Shown: in pieces, positions 1 to 7,726 of the stretch
Numbering within the stretch: position 1 is the first letter of the stretch
Layout: every line of letters begins with the position of its first letter
From: DASUPK01 sp963763955
Lineage (GTDB): Bacteria; Actinomycetota; Thermoleophilia; Solirubrobacterales; 70-9
Reading direction: 5' to 3'
NCBI GenBank assembly: GCA_963763955.1
Contig: CAVXQP010000012.1
Span: forward strand, 1 to 64,000
Length of the DNA stretch: 64,000 nucleotides
Position numbers and translations under genes: made by a program
The notes under the pieces: generated by a model
Seen by the model: only the letters and a program-made list of their open reading frames with translations
What the model was told of the DNA's origin: nothing
Database searches by the model: none

Positions 1-449
1 GCACCGAACAGCATGCGCACGACCGACCAGCGCAGGAACGGAAGTCGCTTCCCGCCGAGCTCCGACAGCGGCGACATCGTTATCAGCCTGACACGATGCA
101 TCCCGGTTTGCCTCGGAGAGCGCCGCACACGCGGTGCTCACGGCCCTGCGGCTGGGATACCGCTTTCCTTCCAAAAGGCACCCTCAACGAGCGGGCCAGG
201 GTCGCCAGGAAGGCAACAAAAGGGCAACAGACGGGACGGAGTCCAGCCGAACCCAGACGAACTCGAGTCCCGGTATGGAGCCGAATCCCGAGCCCAGACG
301 AGCCCCACCGAACTCCCGCCGCGGTCTACGAAACCGAAGGTCACAGGTTCGAATCCTGTCGGGCGCGCTATCTCGGTTCGCTCTGCGTCGCGGTGGACTG
401 CGAGCAAGAGCAGGCGGCGCGTGCGCGCCGGGCGTGGGACGATCAGACG
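1..449. other. Non-coding stretch before the amidase
   Basis: I see no supportable gene here. Several reading frames are open across it, but they run through repeat copy A, and their ends resemble the spurious peptides typical of tRNA 3' ends. The main content is the repeat at 212-369. The bases between the repeat and the amidase start at 450 show no strong ribosome binding site. Confidence 0.5.
212..369 (+). repeat. Dispersed repeat copy A with tRNA 3' half
   Basis: The unit begins with two spaced GGGCAAC-type words (about 212-228), continues through a roughly 95-bp conserved body rich in CGAAC/CCAGACGA words, and ends at 323-368 with the 3' half of a tRNA: anticodon-loop-like CTACGAA, the T arm (ACAGG, TTCGAAT, CCTGT) and the acceptor strand CGGGCGC. 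No matching 5' half (acceptor GCGCCCG, D arm) lies upstream, so this is not a functional tRNA. Near-identical units end at 11995 and 31331, and the tRNA half alone recurs at 13905 and 21911. If the loop is read as a tRNA, the anticodon would be ACG (Arg), which is an inference. Confidence 0.85.
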
Positions 450-2009
450 GTGACGGCAGCGCCGGATTCTGCCCGCCCCCCGGATTTCACTGCCCGCGGC
501 GCCGAGGGCACTCTGGCCGAGTTGGATGCGATCGGGTCCGCGGAGCTGGTCCACACGGGTACGTGCACACCGCGGGAGCTAGTCGCCGCGGCGATCGCGC
601 GCACCGAGGCGGCGAACCCGCGTCTGAACGCCGTCGTGCACGAACGCTTCGAGCGAGCACTGGCAGAGGCTGACGCGGTCGACATGTCGGCGCCGTTCGC
701 CGGGGTCCCCTTCCTCTACAAGGACATCGGCGCCTTCGAGACGGGGGAGCACGTGACCCTGGGGATGCGGCTGCTGCGCGACCGCGAAATGCTGGCCCCC
801 TTCGGCAGCAACTACGCCGACCGAATCAGAGCGGCGGGGTTCATTCCGCTCGGGCGGACCAACACGCCCGAGCTCGGGCTCTGCGCGACGACCGAGCCCC
901 AGGCGTTCGGCGCAACGCACAATCCGTGGGACCTGAGCCGCACGCCGGGCGGTTCGAGCGGTGGCGCCGCAGCCGCCGTCGCGGGCGGCCTTGTCCCGGT
1001 CGCCCACGGCAACGACGGCGGCGGCTCGATCCGGATCCCGGCGGCGGCCTGCGGGCTGGTGGGACTGAAGCCATCGCGAGGACGCATCTCCTGGGGCCCC
1101 GTCCTCTGGGAGGCCGACGCCGGCCTCGCGGTCGAGGGGGTGCTGACGCGGACCGTGCGTGACAGCGCCGCCCTCCTCGATGTGCTGGCAGGGACCTTCC
1201 CGGGTGATCCGTACGCGGCGCCCGCGCCGGAGCGTGCCTGGCGCGAGGAGGTCGGCACAGACCCGGGGCGGCTTCGTGTCGGCATCCTCGAGCAGGGCCC
1301 CGCCGACGCCTGGGGGACCGACCCCGCCTGCGCAGGGGCGGTCCGGCGCTGCGCGGCGACCCTGGAGGAGCTCGGGCACGCGATCGAGGAATCCGCTCCC
1401 CAGGCGATCGGTGACGGGTCGTTTGACGCCGGCTGGCTCGATTGGTGGGCGGTCACCGCAGCCGCCGCCACGATCGCGACGATCGAGGCCGTGGTCGGGT
1501 CCACAATCCGAGAGGGCGACGTCGAGCCCATGACCTGGGCGCTCGTCGAGCGCGGGCGGGCGACCTCGGCGGTCGAGTTCGTTCAGCGGCGCGACGAGCT
1601 TGGCGCCCTGGCCCGGCTCGCCGCCGCCTGGTGGGGCGAGGGATTCGATCTGCTGCTGACCCCGACCGTCCAGGCCCCGGCGCCAGCCCTCGGTGAGCTC
1701 ATGGAGGGTGACCCGGCGACCCTACTTCAGCGACAGCTGAGCTGGTTCCCGCTCACCCCGTTCGCCAACGTCAGCGGCCAGCCGGCGATCTCGGTGCCGG
1801 TCGACTCCGGCGTTGACGGGCTGCCTGTCGGCGTGCAGCTGATCGCGGGGCTCGGACGGGAGGACGTGCTGATCCGGGTCGCGGCGCAGCTCGAGCGGGC
1901 GATGCCGTGGCCAGGCGTGGCGCCGGCTTTCGCCCACGACAAGCTCCGCACGCCCGACCCCTCGGCACTTCGAATCGCACCTCAGACGAGGAAGGGGGAG
2001 CCAGCCTAA
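450..2009 (+). CDS. Amidase signature family hydrolase
   Basis: A 519-residue amidase of the Ser-cisSer-Lys family, which hydrolyses carboxylic amides. The catalytic lysine is in YKDIG (about residue 90), the cis-serine in GGSSGG (about 170) and the nucleophilic serine in GGGSIRIPA (about 195). The DGGGSIRIPA block and overall length resemble the 6-aminohexanoate-cyclic-dimer hydrolase/general amidase branch rather than GatA, and no gatC or gatB is nearby. The GTG at 450 is chosen because the recognisable amidase N-terminus begins just after it; upstream codons lie in repeat copy A. The last dozen codons (from about 1962) fall inside a 35-bp repeat also found at 3648, so the C-terminus may have been altered. 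The substrate cannot be named. Confidence 0.88.
   Translation: MTAAPDSARPPDFTARGAEGTLAELDAIGSAELVHTGTCTPRELVAAAIARTEAANPRLNAVVHERFERALAEADAVDMSAPFAGVPFLYKDIGAFETGEHVTLGMRLLRDREMLAPFGSNYADRIRAAGFIPLGRTNTPELGLCATTEPQAFGATHNPWDLSRTPGGSSGGAAAAVAGGLVPVAHGNDGGGSIRIPAAACGLVGLKPSRGRISWGPVLWEADAGLAVEGVLTRTVRDSAALLDVLAGTFPGDPYAAPAPERAWREEVGTDPGRLRVGILEQGPADAWGTDPACAGAVRRCAATLEELGHAIEESAPQAIGDGSFDAGWLDWWAVTAAAATIATIEAVVGSTIREGDVEPMTWALVERGRATSAVEFVQRRDELGALARLAAAWWGEGFDLLLTPTVQAPAPALGELMEGDPATLLQRQLSWFPLTPFANVSGQPAISVPVDSGVDGLPVGVQLIAGLGREDVLIRVAAQLERAMPWPGVAPAFAHDKLRTPDPSALRIAPQTRKGEPA
1962..1996 (+). repeat. 35-bp repeat at the amidase 3' end
   Basis: The bases TCGGCACTTCGAA, CGCACCTC and AGACGAGGAAGGG recur with two small indels at 3648-3683, there as the tail of a hairpin element. 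Here the copy supplies the final codons of the amidase, so it appears to have become part of the coding sequence. Confidence 0.6.
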
Positions 2010-2054
2010 GTTCCCCTGTACCCCAACGATATGCGTGAGAAGGGAGCACTTGTG

Positions 2055-2147
2055 GGCAACCAAAGGGCAACGGACGGCACGGAGTCCAGCCGAACCCAGA
2101 CGAACTCGAATCCCGAGATAGAGCCGAATCCTGAGCGCAGACGAGCC
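2055..2147 (+). repeat. Dispersed repeat copy B, lacking the tRNA half
   Basis: This has the same body as copies A, C and F: two GGGCAAC words about 11 bases apart, then GGAGTCCAGCC, GAACCCAGACGAACTCGAA and a final GCAGACGAGCC. It stops before the CCGCGGTCTACG junction, so the tRNA half is missing. The gap from 2010 to 2385 contains only this copy and the hairpin-like repeat at 2303. I see no gene there. Confidence 0.75.
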
Positions 2148-2302
2148 GACAGGGCGGCGACTGCAGTCAGCTAGGCCTACGCGGCCCTGACAAACGACGA
2201 GCGAGGCCGGTCACGACTCTCCCCACCGCGCGAAAGAAGCGCGTGAAGTCCACGGGATGCATCAGACCCTTCATGCCTTGACCCTAGTCTCGGTTGCCGC
2301 GA

Positions 2303-2336
2303 GATCGGCGCTCTTCGTCCAAAGCGGCACTTTCGC
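2303..2336 (-). repeat. Hairpin-like intergenic repeat
   Basis: The reverse complement of this stretch resembles 4919-4952: both read GCGAAA, then GCTTTGGACGA, then a GCG/GCC-rich arm. The forward strand shares AAAGCGGCACTTTCG with the element at 3630-3683. The arms pair imperfectly (GCGCTCTT with AAAGCGGC). It is probably a short interspersed palindrome of the REP type. Confidence 0.45.
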
Positions 2337-2385
2337 ATTGCCTCCAGTGGGGGCTAACAGTGTGCCCGCGCTTGGTAGCAGTCGA

Positions 2386-2946
2386 TCACGCCTCCAACGG
2401 GTGAGCGCCGCCGGCCGAGCGCTTCCCGGTCGGCAGATCGAACGTCACCTCCACCGCGCCGTCGCCCACCCACCTGGCCTCGTAGGTCCCCACCACCTTC
2501 TCCACAAGGCGCCTGATGGCGGCGTTCTGGGTGTGGATCAACCCGGTGAAGCGGATGACGCCCGCCTGGCGGGCGCGAACGACTAGCTTGCTGAGGAGCG
2601 CCGTCCCAAGGCCGATGTTCATCCACCGATCGCCGACGCCAACCGCGAATTCCGCCGTCTCCGGGTGCTCGCGGTCACGGATGTAGCGAGCCGTGCCGAA
2701 GCTCCGTCCGGTCTCGGGATCGACCGCGATCAGCGCCTCGTGGCGAAGGTGATCGACCTTGGTCAGGTAGTCGAGCTGGCTGCCGGAGAGCCGTGGCTGG
2801 GGAGTGAGGAAGCGCATGAAGATCGACTCTGCACCAGCGCTCTCAAAGCCCTCGATCAGTCGTTCGCGGTCCTCTGGCGCGATCGGTCGAATCAGCGCCC
2901 TGGTTCCGTCCCAGAGCTCGATGACTTGATTGTGGCTGAGACCCAT
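2386..2946 (-). CDS. GNAT family N-acetyltransferase
   Basis: A 186-residue acetyl-CoA-dependent acetyltransferase. The early segment ALIRPIAPEDRERLIEGFE and the following SIFMRF/PRLS/YLTKVDH blocks match the Pat-like GNAT domain, and IGLGTALLSKLVVRARQAG is the acetyl-CoA pyrophosphate loop. The ATG at 2946 is preceded by GGAGGG seven bases upstream. It lies 13 bases after the stop of a 66-aa gene, which itself overlaps a lipoprotein gene, so the three probably form one operon. In Mycobacterium, Pat-type domains acetylate proteins such as acyl-CoA synthetases, but here the cyclic-nucleotide domain is absent and the substrate is unknown. Confidence 0.85.
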   Translation of the reverse strand: MGLSHNQVIELWDGTRALIRPIAPEDRERLIEGFESAGAESIFMRFLTPQPRLSGSQLDYLTKVDHLRHEALIAVDPETGRSFGTARYIRDREHPETAEFAVGVGDRWMNIGLGTALLSKLVVRARQAGVIRFTGLIHTQNAAIRRLVEKVVGTYEARWVGDGAVEVTFDLPTGKRSAGGAHPLEA

Positions 2947-2959
2947 CGTTCGCCCTCCG

Positions 2960-3160
2960 TCAGTGACCGAGCAGGCGCTCGTACTCGCGCAGGCGGTGGC
3001 CAAGACTCTCCTGTTCTGCCCGAGGATTGCCGCGCGGAATGCTGCCCGCGTGGCCCTCGGCCGTCAGCATGCTCTCTCGACGCTGGTCCAATTGCCTGCG
3101 GTCGTCTCCGTCCAACCGGGAGCGCTGCCGTTCGGCGCGGGCACGGCTAGACGTTTCCAT
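2960..3160 (-). CDS. Small charged hypothetical protein (66 aa)
   Basis: A soluble, highly charged short protein, rich in arginine and glutamate, with no membrane segment and no family that I recognise. Its ATG at 3160 lies inside the last codons of the upstream lipoprotein gene (stop 3147-3149), and its stop is 13 bases before the GNAT start. This arrangement supports translational coupling more than the sequence itself does. The last third (GHRLREYERLLGH) could form an amphipathic helix. Confidence 0.5.
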   Translation of the reverse strand: METSSRARAERQRSRLDGDDRRQLDQRRESMLTAEGHAGSIPRGNPRAEQESLGHRLREYERLLGH

Positions 3161-3437
3161 CGCCGTCACTCGGGCCCCCGTTGTTGTCGGCGTCGCTGTC
3201 GCCACCGTTGTTCTGCGGAATACCGGCTGTTGAGCTCGATGCGGCCGCACCGCCCGTCCCGGCCATGGAGGCCGACGCCGATGTGGACGCGGGGCTGCCG
3301 CTCGATCCTCCGCCGCACCCCGCGGCGGCCAGTGCAACCGCGGCGAGCAGGGCAGCGACGGCCAGCTTCAGGGTCGAGCTGCGTCCGAGCCCTTTCGACC
3401 TGCCCGGGCCGTGGGGGCTTGTTCGATGGGTGGGCAT
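3147..3437 (-). CDS. Small secreted lipoprotein (96 aa)
   Basis: The basic N-terminus is followed by a hydrophobic helix (about residues 22-39) ending in the lipobox LAAAGC, so Cys41 should be lipidated after signal peptidase II cleavage. The mature part is about 55 residues, low in complexity, rich in Ser/Gly/Ala and ending in an Asp/Asn/Gly-rich tail (GGDSDADNNGG). It has no enzyme motif and is probably a surface linker or metal-binding tail. The ATG at 3437 has AAAGGAC about seven bases upstream. It is the first gene of the lipoprotein / 66-aa / GNAT operon. Confidence 0.7.
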   Translation of the reverse strand: MPTHRTSPHGPGRSKGLGRSSTLKLAVAALLAAVALAAAGCGGGSSGSPASTSASASMAGTGGAAASSSTAGIPQNNGGDSDADNNGGPSDGDGNV

Positions 3438-3629
3438 TGGGTGTCCTTTCCTATCTCTGCTTTCTTGCGGGTGATTCGGATACGGCGAGCGCCCGCGAGC
3501 AGGCTTGGGATGTGTGACCAAGATCCGCCCGCTTAGCGAAGGTCGCACCAGCCCAGCGGGACGACGTCCGTGATCGTCTAGGCGCGGAGGACAGTCCGTA
3601 CTCCTGCCGAGCGAGCTACCGACGAAACC

Positions 3630-3683
3630 GCCGCTTTCTATGCAAATCGGCACTTTCGAACCGCACCTCCAGACGAGGAAGGG
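3630..3683 (+). repeat. Hairpin plus conserved tail in the 3438-3826 gap
   Basis: GCCGCTTT at 3630-3637 pairs with AAATCGGC at 3644-3651 with one mismatch across a six-base loop. It is followed by ACTTTCGAACCGCACC and AGACGAGGAAGGG, also seen at 1962-1996. A second small hairpin, GCTTT-N6-AAAGC, lies at 3781-3796. The rest of 3438-3826 carries no gene that I can support. Confidence 0.55.
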
Positions 3684-3809
3684 TCGTCCGTCTAGTCGCT
3701 CTCGAGAACGGGCGGAGTCCGGCGCGACGGCAACGCCAGCGGACTACCTAGGCTGCCAGGACGAGGACTCCCGGATACCCGCTTTGCATGGAAAGCAGCA
3801 GTGTCCGGT

Positions 3810-3829
3810 GAGATACTGGGCGGGCGATG
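3810..3829 (+). promoter_or_regulatory. Conserved GATACT box just before an MSEE start
   Basis: GATACT at 3812-3817 is followed by nine GC-rich bases and then ATG TCG GAG GAG. The same arrangement precedes the gene on the minus strand at 5801 and the gene at 31838. GATACT fits a minus-10 box (A at 2, T at 6), and the short distance suggests leaderless or nearly leaderless mRNA. Promoter function is inferred from position and conservation only. Confidence 0.5.
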
Positions 3830-3907
3830 TCGGAGGAGAGTCTCGAGGATTTCATCCGCCGGCCCTTCATCGCCGAGCCGGCCCACGCTCAGACAGCGCC
3901 TCTTTGA
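3827..3907 (+). CDS. 26-codon leader reading frame before the oxidoreductase
   Basis: A short frame starting MSEESLEDFIRR and ending AQTAPL. Its TGA shares a base with the ATG of the next gene (TGATG), so ribosomes could pass directly on. The start matches the conserved MSEE(N) context of the NTF2-like genes here, so this may be the stump of such a gene left upstream of the oxidoreductase, or a genuine coupling peptide. Confidence 0.4.
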   Translation: MSEESLEDFIRRPFIAEPAHAQTAPL

Positions 3908-4833
3908 TGCGGGCCGCCGGTATCAGCGAGTTCGGCGGTGCTGTCGGGCGGATCGACCTCCCAGATCCGCGCCCCCTCGCGGACGACGAGGTCCTGATCG
4001 AAATCCGGGCCGCGGGCGTCGGCAACTGGGAGGAGTTCGTCCGGACGGGCGAGTGGGACGTCGGCCGCGCCCCTCCGATGGCGCTCGGCGTCGAGGCCGC
4101 CGGGACCATCACGGCGATCGGAGATTCCGTCGAGGACTGGGAGCCGGGCGATGAGGTGCTCAGCCACCCCCTTCCGCTGCGGGATCAGGGAACCTGGGCG
4201 CCCTTGCTGATCGCCTCGGCGACGGTGCTCGCGCGAAAGCCCGGCGCCCTCTCGTGGGAGGCCGCTGCAGCGTTCCCCGTTCCGGCCCTGACCGCCACGC
4301 AGGTGATCGACGGAGCCCTGGCGGTGCGCCCTGACGACCTGGTCCTCGTCAACGGTGGGAGCGGGGTGACCGGCACGCTGCTCGTCGGACTGGCCGCGGC
4401 GCGCGGCGCCGAGGTGATCGCGACCGCAGGACCGGCCAGCCATGAGCGCCTGCGCCGGCTGGGAGCGGCCCACGTGCTCGACTATCACGACCCCGACTGG
4501 CCGGAGCAGGCGCGCGCCATTGGCGGCGGCTTGGGCGTGACCGCCGTCGCGAACGCCGCGCCTAACGGCTCAGCCGACGCGATCGGCACCGTGCGCGACG
4601 GCGGTCGCCTTGCGACGATCACCGAGGACCCACCGGACGAGCGGCGAGGCATCGAGATCTCGTCGGTGATCGTGCAGCCCGACGGCCGCGGTCTCGGCGA
4701 GCTCGCCGAGCTGCTCGCGGCCGGAAAGCTCGAGGTCTCGGTCGCGGCGACGTTCCCGCTCGAGGAAGCCGCCGCCGCGTTGGCGGCAGCAACGGGAGGC
4801 GGCGCCGGCGGAGCGGTCGTCCTTAGCCCCTGA
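3907..4833 (+). CDS. Zinc-independent quinone oxidoreductase-like MDR protein
   Basis: A 308-residue medium-chain dehydrogenase/reductase. The GroES-like N-terminal half carries VLIEIRAAGVGNWE and PMALGVEAAGTITAIG. The Rossmann half has VLVNGGSGVTGTLLVGLAAARGAEVIATAG, which fits NADPH binding. The zinc-ligand residues of true alcohol dehydrogenases are not evident, so it is better called an NADPH:quinone reductase/enone reductase relative. The start at 3907 overlaps the stop of a 26-codon frame. It is monocistronic as far as I can see, and the physiological substrate is unknown. Confidence 0.88.
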   Translation: MRAAGISEFGGAVGRIDLPDPRPLADDEVLIEIRAAGVGNWEEFVRTGEWDVGRAPPMALGVEAAGTITAIGDSVEDWEPGDEVLSHPLPLRDQGTWAPLLIASATVLARKPGALSWEAAAAFPVPALTATQVIDGALAVRPDDLVLVNGGSGVTGTLLVGLAAARGAEVIATAGPASHERLRRLGAAHVLDYHDPDWPEQARAIGGGLGVTAVANAAPNGSADAIGTVRDGGRLATITEDPPDERRGIEISSVIVQPDGRGLGELAELLAAGKLEVSVAATFPLEEAAAALAAATGGGAGGAVVLSP

Positions 4834-4918
4834 CGGGGCGAGGATCTAGCTCGCCAGGGATTGAGTGGCGACCCCCGCTGGTCAACGACGGCCCCGTGAC
4901 CGTGGTGCCCGAAGTTTG

Positions 4919-4952
4919 GCGAAATAGTCGCTTTGGACGAGAAGCGGCGGTG
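4919..4952 (+). repeat. Inverted copy of the hairpin-like repeat
   Basis: GCGAAATAGTCGCTTTGGAC and the following GAGAAGCGGC resemble the reverse complement of 2303-2336. The GCTTT/AAGC arms could fold into a short stem. Confidence 0.4.
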
Positions 4953-4969
4953 TTCCCGGCCGTGCTCCC

Positions 4970-5032
4970 CTACTCCCGCAGCCCCGCGACTTCGAGGGGC
5001 GCCTCGGCCTTGGTCTCGAGGGCGCTGATCAT
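4970..5032 (-). pseudogene. Remnant of an NTF2-like C-terminus (20 codons)
   Basis: The frame reads MISALETKAEAPLEVAGLRE and stops. The ending resembles ALEAVGLSE of the NTF2-like protein at 5406-5801, so this looks like the last codons of a lost paralogue. Its ATG overlaps the TGA of the 67-aa gene (ATGA), so it could still be translated. Confidence 0.35.
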
Positions 5033-5232
5033 CGAGCGCCACCTTCCTCCTCGTCACCCGCCTCATCGTTGCCGTAGAACTCAACCGCGCCGCTCCCCCA
5101 GGTAACGAGGACGCCATCGGCGGCTACAGCTACCTCGCGCACCGCGCCCTTCTCCTCGGCTTCCTCGAGGATCTGCGTCCGGAGCGGCTCAACAACAGAT
5201 TGCAGGGCCGGGTGGTGCTGCTGCTCGTTCAT
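5029..5232 (-). CDS. Small acidic hypothetical protein (67 aa)
   Basis: A soluble, acidic protein of unknown function. A helical N-terminal part (LQSVVEPLRTQILEEAEEKG) is followed by a short beta-like part (REVAVAADGVLVTWGSGAVEFYG) and an Asp/Glu-rich tail. A strong AGGAGG lies five to ten bases before the ATG at 5232, which is the main reason to accept the gene. It stands alone between decayed fragments of NTF2-like genes. I do not recognise a family. Confidence 0.6.
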   Translation of the reverse strand: MNEQQHHPALQSVVEPLRTQILEEAEEKGAVREVAVAADGVLVTWGSGAVEFYGNDEAGDEEEGGAR

Positions 5233-5265
5233 GCGGTCCTCCTCGCACGGGGTTGCCGCGCCAAC

Positions 5266-5402
5266 CTATAGCTCTTCGCGCCGCTGTTCGCGAGGGTGGC
5301 TACACGAATGGAAGTCCTGACCCTCGCGCAATATCCGCCACTGATCCGGATCGCGAATCAATTCCGCCGTGAAGCGCCCGTCCCGACGTTCTCCTCCGAC
5401 AT
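5266..5402 (-). pseudogene. Broken 'MSEEN' gene fragment
   Basis: An ATG at 5402 starts MSEENVGTGASRRN and stops after 14 codons. In a second frame the same stretch continues as FTAELIRDPDQWRILREGQDFHSCSHPR, which reads like protein. A shift near 5375 would join them. It begins four bases after the stop of the NTF2-like gene, so it was probably the next gene in that transcript. Its function is unknown. Confidence 0.4.
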
Positions 5403-5405
5403 CGC

Positions 5406-5801
5406 CTACTCCGACAGCCCGACGGCTTCGAGGGCTTGACCCCACTTGCCGTAGTCCTTGAAATGGGTGCAGAGTCCATCTCGGTAGGTCATCAGGAACG
5501 CCGCGGGAATCTCCTGCTCGACCCCGCTCCCTCTTCCAATGGTCCGAAACGTCCCCAGCGCCAACACCCGGTCTCCGAGATCGCGAACGTCCGGGCAGCG
5601 AACCTCGAACACCTCCCACGAGTCCGCGATGTCACCGAATGACCGCCTCAGTTCATCCACCCCTGAGTAGTCACCCTCCAGTGCAGCGATCTGAGGCTCG
5701 AAGACGGCGTCCGGGTGGAAGCCCTCCAACCAGCCCTCGATGTCGCCCCGGTTGAAGGCCTCAAGGCTCTTCAGAAACCGATCGACGTTCTCCTGCGACA
5801 T
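5406..5801 (-). CDS. NTF2-like/SnoaL-type protein (131 aa)
   Basis: A single-domain cone-fold protein. The N-terminus MSQENVDRFLKSLEAFNRGDIEGWLEGFHPDAVFEP has the typical helix and WLEGFHPD turn of SnoaL-like proteins, and the C-terminal half carries the beta-sheet residues (VFEVRCPDVRDLGDRVLALGTFRTIGRGSG). Such proteins bind small hydrophobic ligands or act as isomerases, but catalytic identity cannot be read from sequence. The ATG at 5801 is fixed by a conserved GATACT box nine bases upstream and by the MSxEN start shared with other genes in the window. Confidence 0.8.
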   Translation of the reverse strand: MSQENVDRFLKSLEAFNRGDIEGWLEGFHPDAVFEPQIAALEGDYSGVDELRRSFGDIADSWEVFEVRCPDVRDLGDRVLALGTFRTIGRGSGVEQEIPAAFLMTYRDGLCTHFKDYGKWGQALEAVGLSE

Positions 5802-5818
5802 CGCCCACGCAGTATCTC
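5799..5818 (-). promoter_or_regulatory. Conserved GATACT box before the NTF2-like gene
   Basis: On the minus strand, GATACT (5811-5816) is followed by nine bases and then ATG TCG CAG GAG AAC. The context is almost identical to those at 3810-3829 and 31824-31840. It is a likely minus-10 element for a leaderless or short-leader transcript. Confidence 0.5.
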
Positions 5819-5926
5819 GCGCATGACCGAACGAGACCCCTTGTCGGCATGTTTGGCACAAGCGCTACCCGGCGGTCAGACGCGCCAGCGTGGTCAAAGA
5901 ACCGAACCCGTTGTACGCTCGGCCCT

Positions 5927-6444
5927 GTGCCTGTTCGCCTTTTCAGGTGGACACTCGTCTCGCTGGGGCTCCTCTCGGTCGCCCTCTGTGCGCCGGCCGA
6001 GGGGAAGAGCCATCCCAAGAACCCGGTGATCAACGTCGCTGCTCCGTCCCACCAGCCGGTGACCGGCGTGGGCGCGGTGGCGACGGCGACCGCCGTCTGC
6101 CCCGCCGGGACACGTCTCGTCGGCGGCGGCTGGCTCGCCGGCGACTCCATCGTCTTCGAGTCGCGAAAGGTCGGTGTGAACGCGTGGCGGGTGTCAGCGC
6201 AGAACCGAACCGAAAACCGAGCGCTCTTCTCCCCCCGGCCTGATCGACAACGTGGTCACCGACTCGCTTCGCGTGGGAGCTAACCGCTGGCGGACGCAGG
6301 CGCTCTCGGGCAAGGTGGGGGCCGCCGTGACCGGGTACGCGTACTGCGCGAAGCAGAAGAAGGCCCCGCCCGCCGTGGCACGTCTCAGCCACGGACGTCG
6401 GCGGGGGGCCCCTTACCGTGAGCGCCACTGCCTACTGTGGCTGA
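5927..6444 (+). CDS. Secreted hypothetical protein, frameshifted
   Basis: The N-terminus has a signal peptide (residues about 5-25, LFRWTLVSLGLLSVALCAPAEG). The exported part carries two related stretches, TATAVCPAGTRLVGGGW and AAVTGYAYCAKQKK, with a third, TVSATAYCG, at the end, suggesting a disulfide-rich bacterial surface protein of the kind that repeats a 'CP.GT...GGG' unit. Three frames must be joined: a shift near 6230-6250 and another near 6385. The final frame then ends at TGA 6442-6444. It is either a pseudogene or sequence error. No partner is recognisable. Confidence 0.5.
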
Positions 6445-6577
6445 GAACGTCCTGTGCGGTCTTTCAGCCCGCTGGGTCAAAACGGGCCGGGACTACACTC
6501 GAAGAGAGACCGGCGCGTCCCTCTTTCTCCCTAAGTACTGCCCCAGGGGCGCGTCGGCCCTACTTCGGGGTCTGCAT

Positions 6578-6796
6578 CTAGTTCCGCCAGTTCGTCAGGT
6601 GGTGGCTCCAGTCCGGGTCGATCTTGTCGAGCATCGGATCGAAGGCATCGACCTCGGCATCCTTCGCATCGAGGTGATAGCGCCGGGTGCCGTCGTCTGT
6701 CACCTGCATTGGCTTGATGTTGAATCGCGCTTCGAACTCGTCGAGGACTTCCTGGCCCAGGTCATCCTCGGGACGCAGTGCGATCACGGCAGCCAT
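6578..6796 (-). CDS. Small hypothetical protein (72 aa)
   Basis: A soluble protein beginning MAAVIALRPEDDLGQEVLDEF and ending SHHLTNWRN, with mixed charge and a beta-helix pattern. I do not recognise a family. No Shine-Dalgarno sequence precedes the ATG at 6796, but TAGACT ends eight bases upstream, so the message is probably leaderless from that minus-10 box. Confidence 0.5.
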   Translation of the reverse strand: MAAVIALRPEDDLGQEVLDEFEARFNIKPMQVTDDGTRRYHLDAKDAEVDAFDPMLDKIDPDWSHHLTNWRN

Positions 6797-7190
6797 CGGG
6801 CGCAGTCTAGTTCCGTCTCCTCGGCGAGCGCATCCAACCCGGCGAGGGTGAACCCGCTGCGCGGATCGGGGGTGATCGCGGCCCCAACTGGTCGCCTTCG
6901 GTGGTCGTGCCGAGGAGCCAGGGCTTCCAGGTGCTTGGTCCTTTTTCCTCAGGGCTGGCGCTGGCGCCCATGCTCGTGGGGACCCTGGACCGGTAGGTGC
7001 CGCCCTGAGCTGCAGGACTAGGCCTTGTTCGAGCGCGCCGCCACCTTTGCAGTGTCTTTGTCATCGCCGACTAGCAGCTGGTTTGGGCTCATGGGCCAAG
7101 CAGCGGTCGTTCCCGGCCCCACCGTAGCGGGGCGAGCCCGCGGAGCCTCCGGTGAGGCCAAGGACCGATCCAGATTGCGCCGATTCGCCC
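6797..7190. other. Stretch without a recognisable gene
   Basis: A minus-strand frame at 6807-7064 (85 codons, rich in Pro/Ser/Arg) is open, but has neither a ribosome binding site nor protein-like composition. I see no repeat, RNA or terminator that I can defend in these 394 bases. Confidence 0.4.
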
Positions 7191-7466
7191 TTACTCTTTC
7201 TCGCCGGACTCCTCGACGCCCATTGAGTCGCCGGCGCTGTGAACGACCTTCTTTAGGAACGTGTACTGGGTCTCAACCAGCTTGTCCGCCATCTTCAAGG
7301 CGGAGTCGACGATTTCCTCAGCCTGAGTGGGGCTGCTTTCTTTGGCCAGCGTCTTGTCGACGGTTTCGGTGAAGCTGCGAACCGCTTCGATCGCGGCCTC
7401 CTGACCTTCCTTGATCTCCTCGAGGACTTGCTCGGACATCTCTACTGACCTGTCTTTGAGGGCCAT
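7191..7466 (-). CDS. Phasin-like amphipathic helical protein (91 aa)
   Basis: The protein is almost wholly helical, with heptad-like spacing and no membrane segment: VLEEIKEGQEAAIEAVRSFTETVDKT followed by IVDSALKMADKLVETQYTFLKKVVHSAG. Such proteins coat storage granules or membranes (phasins) or act as small helical scaffolds in actinobacteria. Assignment to a phasin family is by pattern only. The ATG at 7466 is favoured over 7472 because GAGGTG sits six to eight bases before it. Confidence 0.65.
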   Translation of the reverse strand: MALKDRSVEMSEQVLEEIKEGQEAAIEAVRSFTETVDKTLAKESSPTQAEEIVDSALKMADKLVETQYTFLKKVVHSAGDSMGVEESGEKE

Positions 7467-7726
7467 CTGCATCACCTCTTTCTGATACGCACACCGATCC
7501 GTGTCTCAAACTGCTCCACGATCATCACGCGTGCACCAGGGCCTGGCATCCGTAGGGAACCCCTGCTTGGCGTTCCGTGGAGCACGCGGGTCACGGGCGC
7601 AAAGCGGCAGTCCGGCTAACAGGCGGTGGCAGAGAAGCGATAGAGCCGCTCCATTTCCTGCGCAGCGAATGCCGAGAGCTGGCGGCATCGTAGAACCGAG
7701 AGTCCGAACCTCCTGCACCTGCCGGG

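Noticed and set aside
323..368. Functional tRNA gene
   Set aside because: Only the 3' half is present here and in the other four copies; no D arm or 5' acceptor strand is found upstream.
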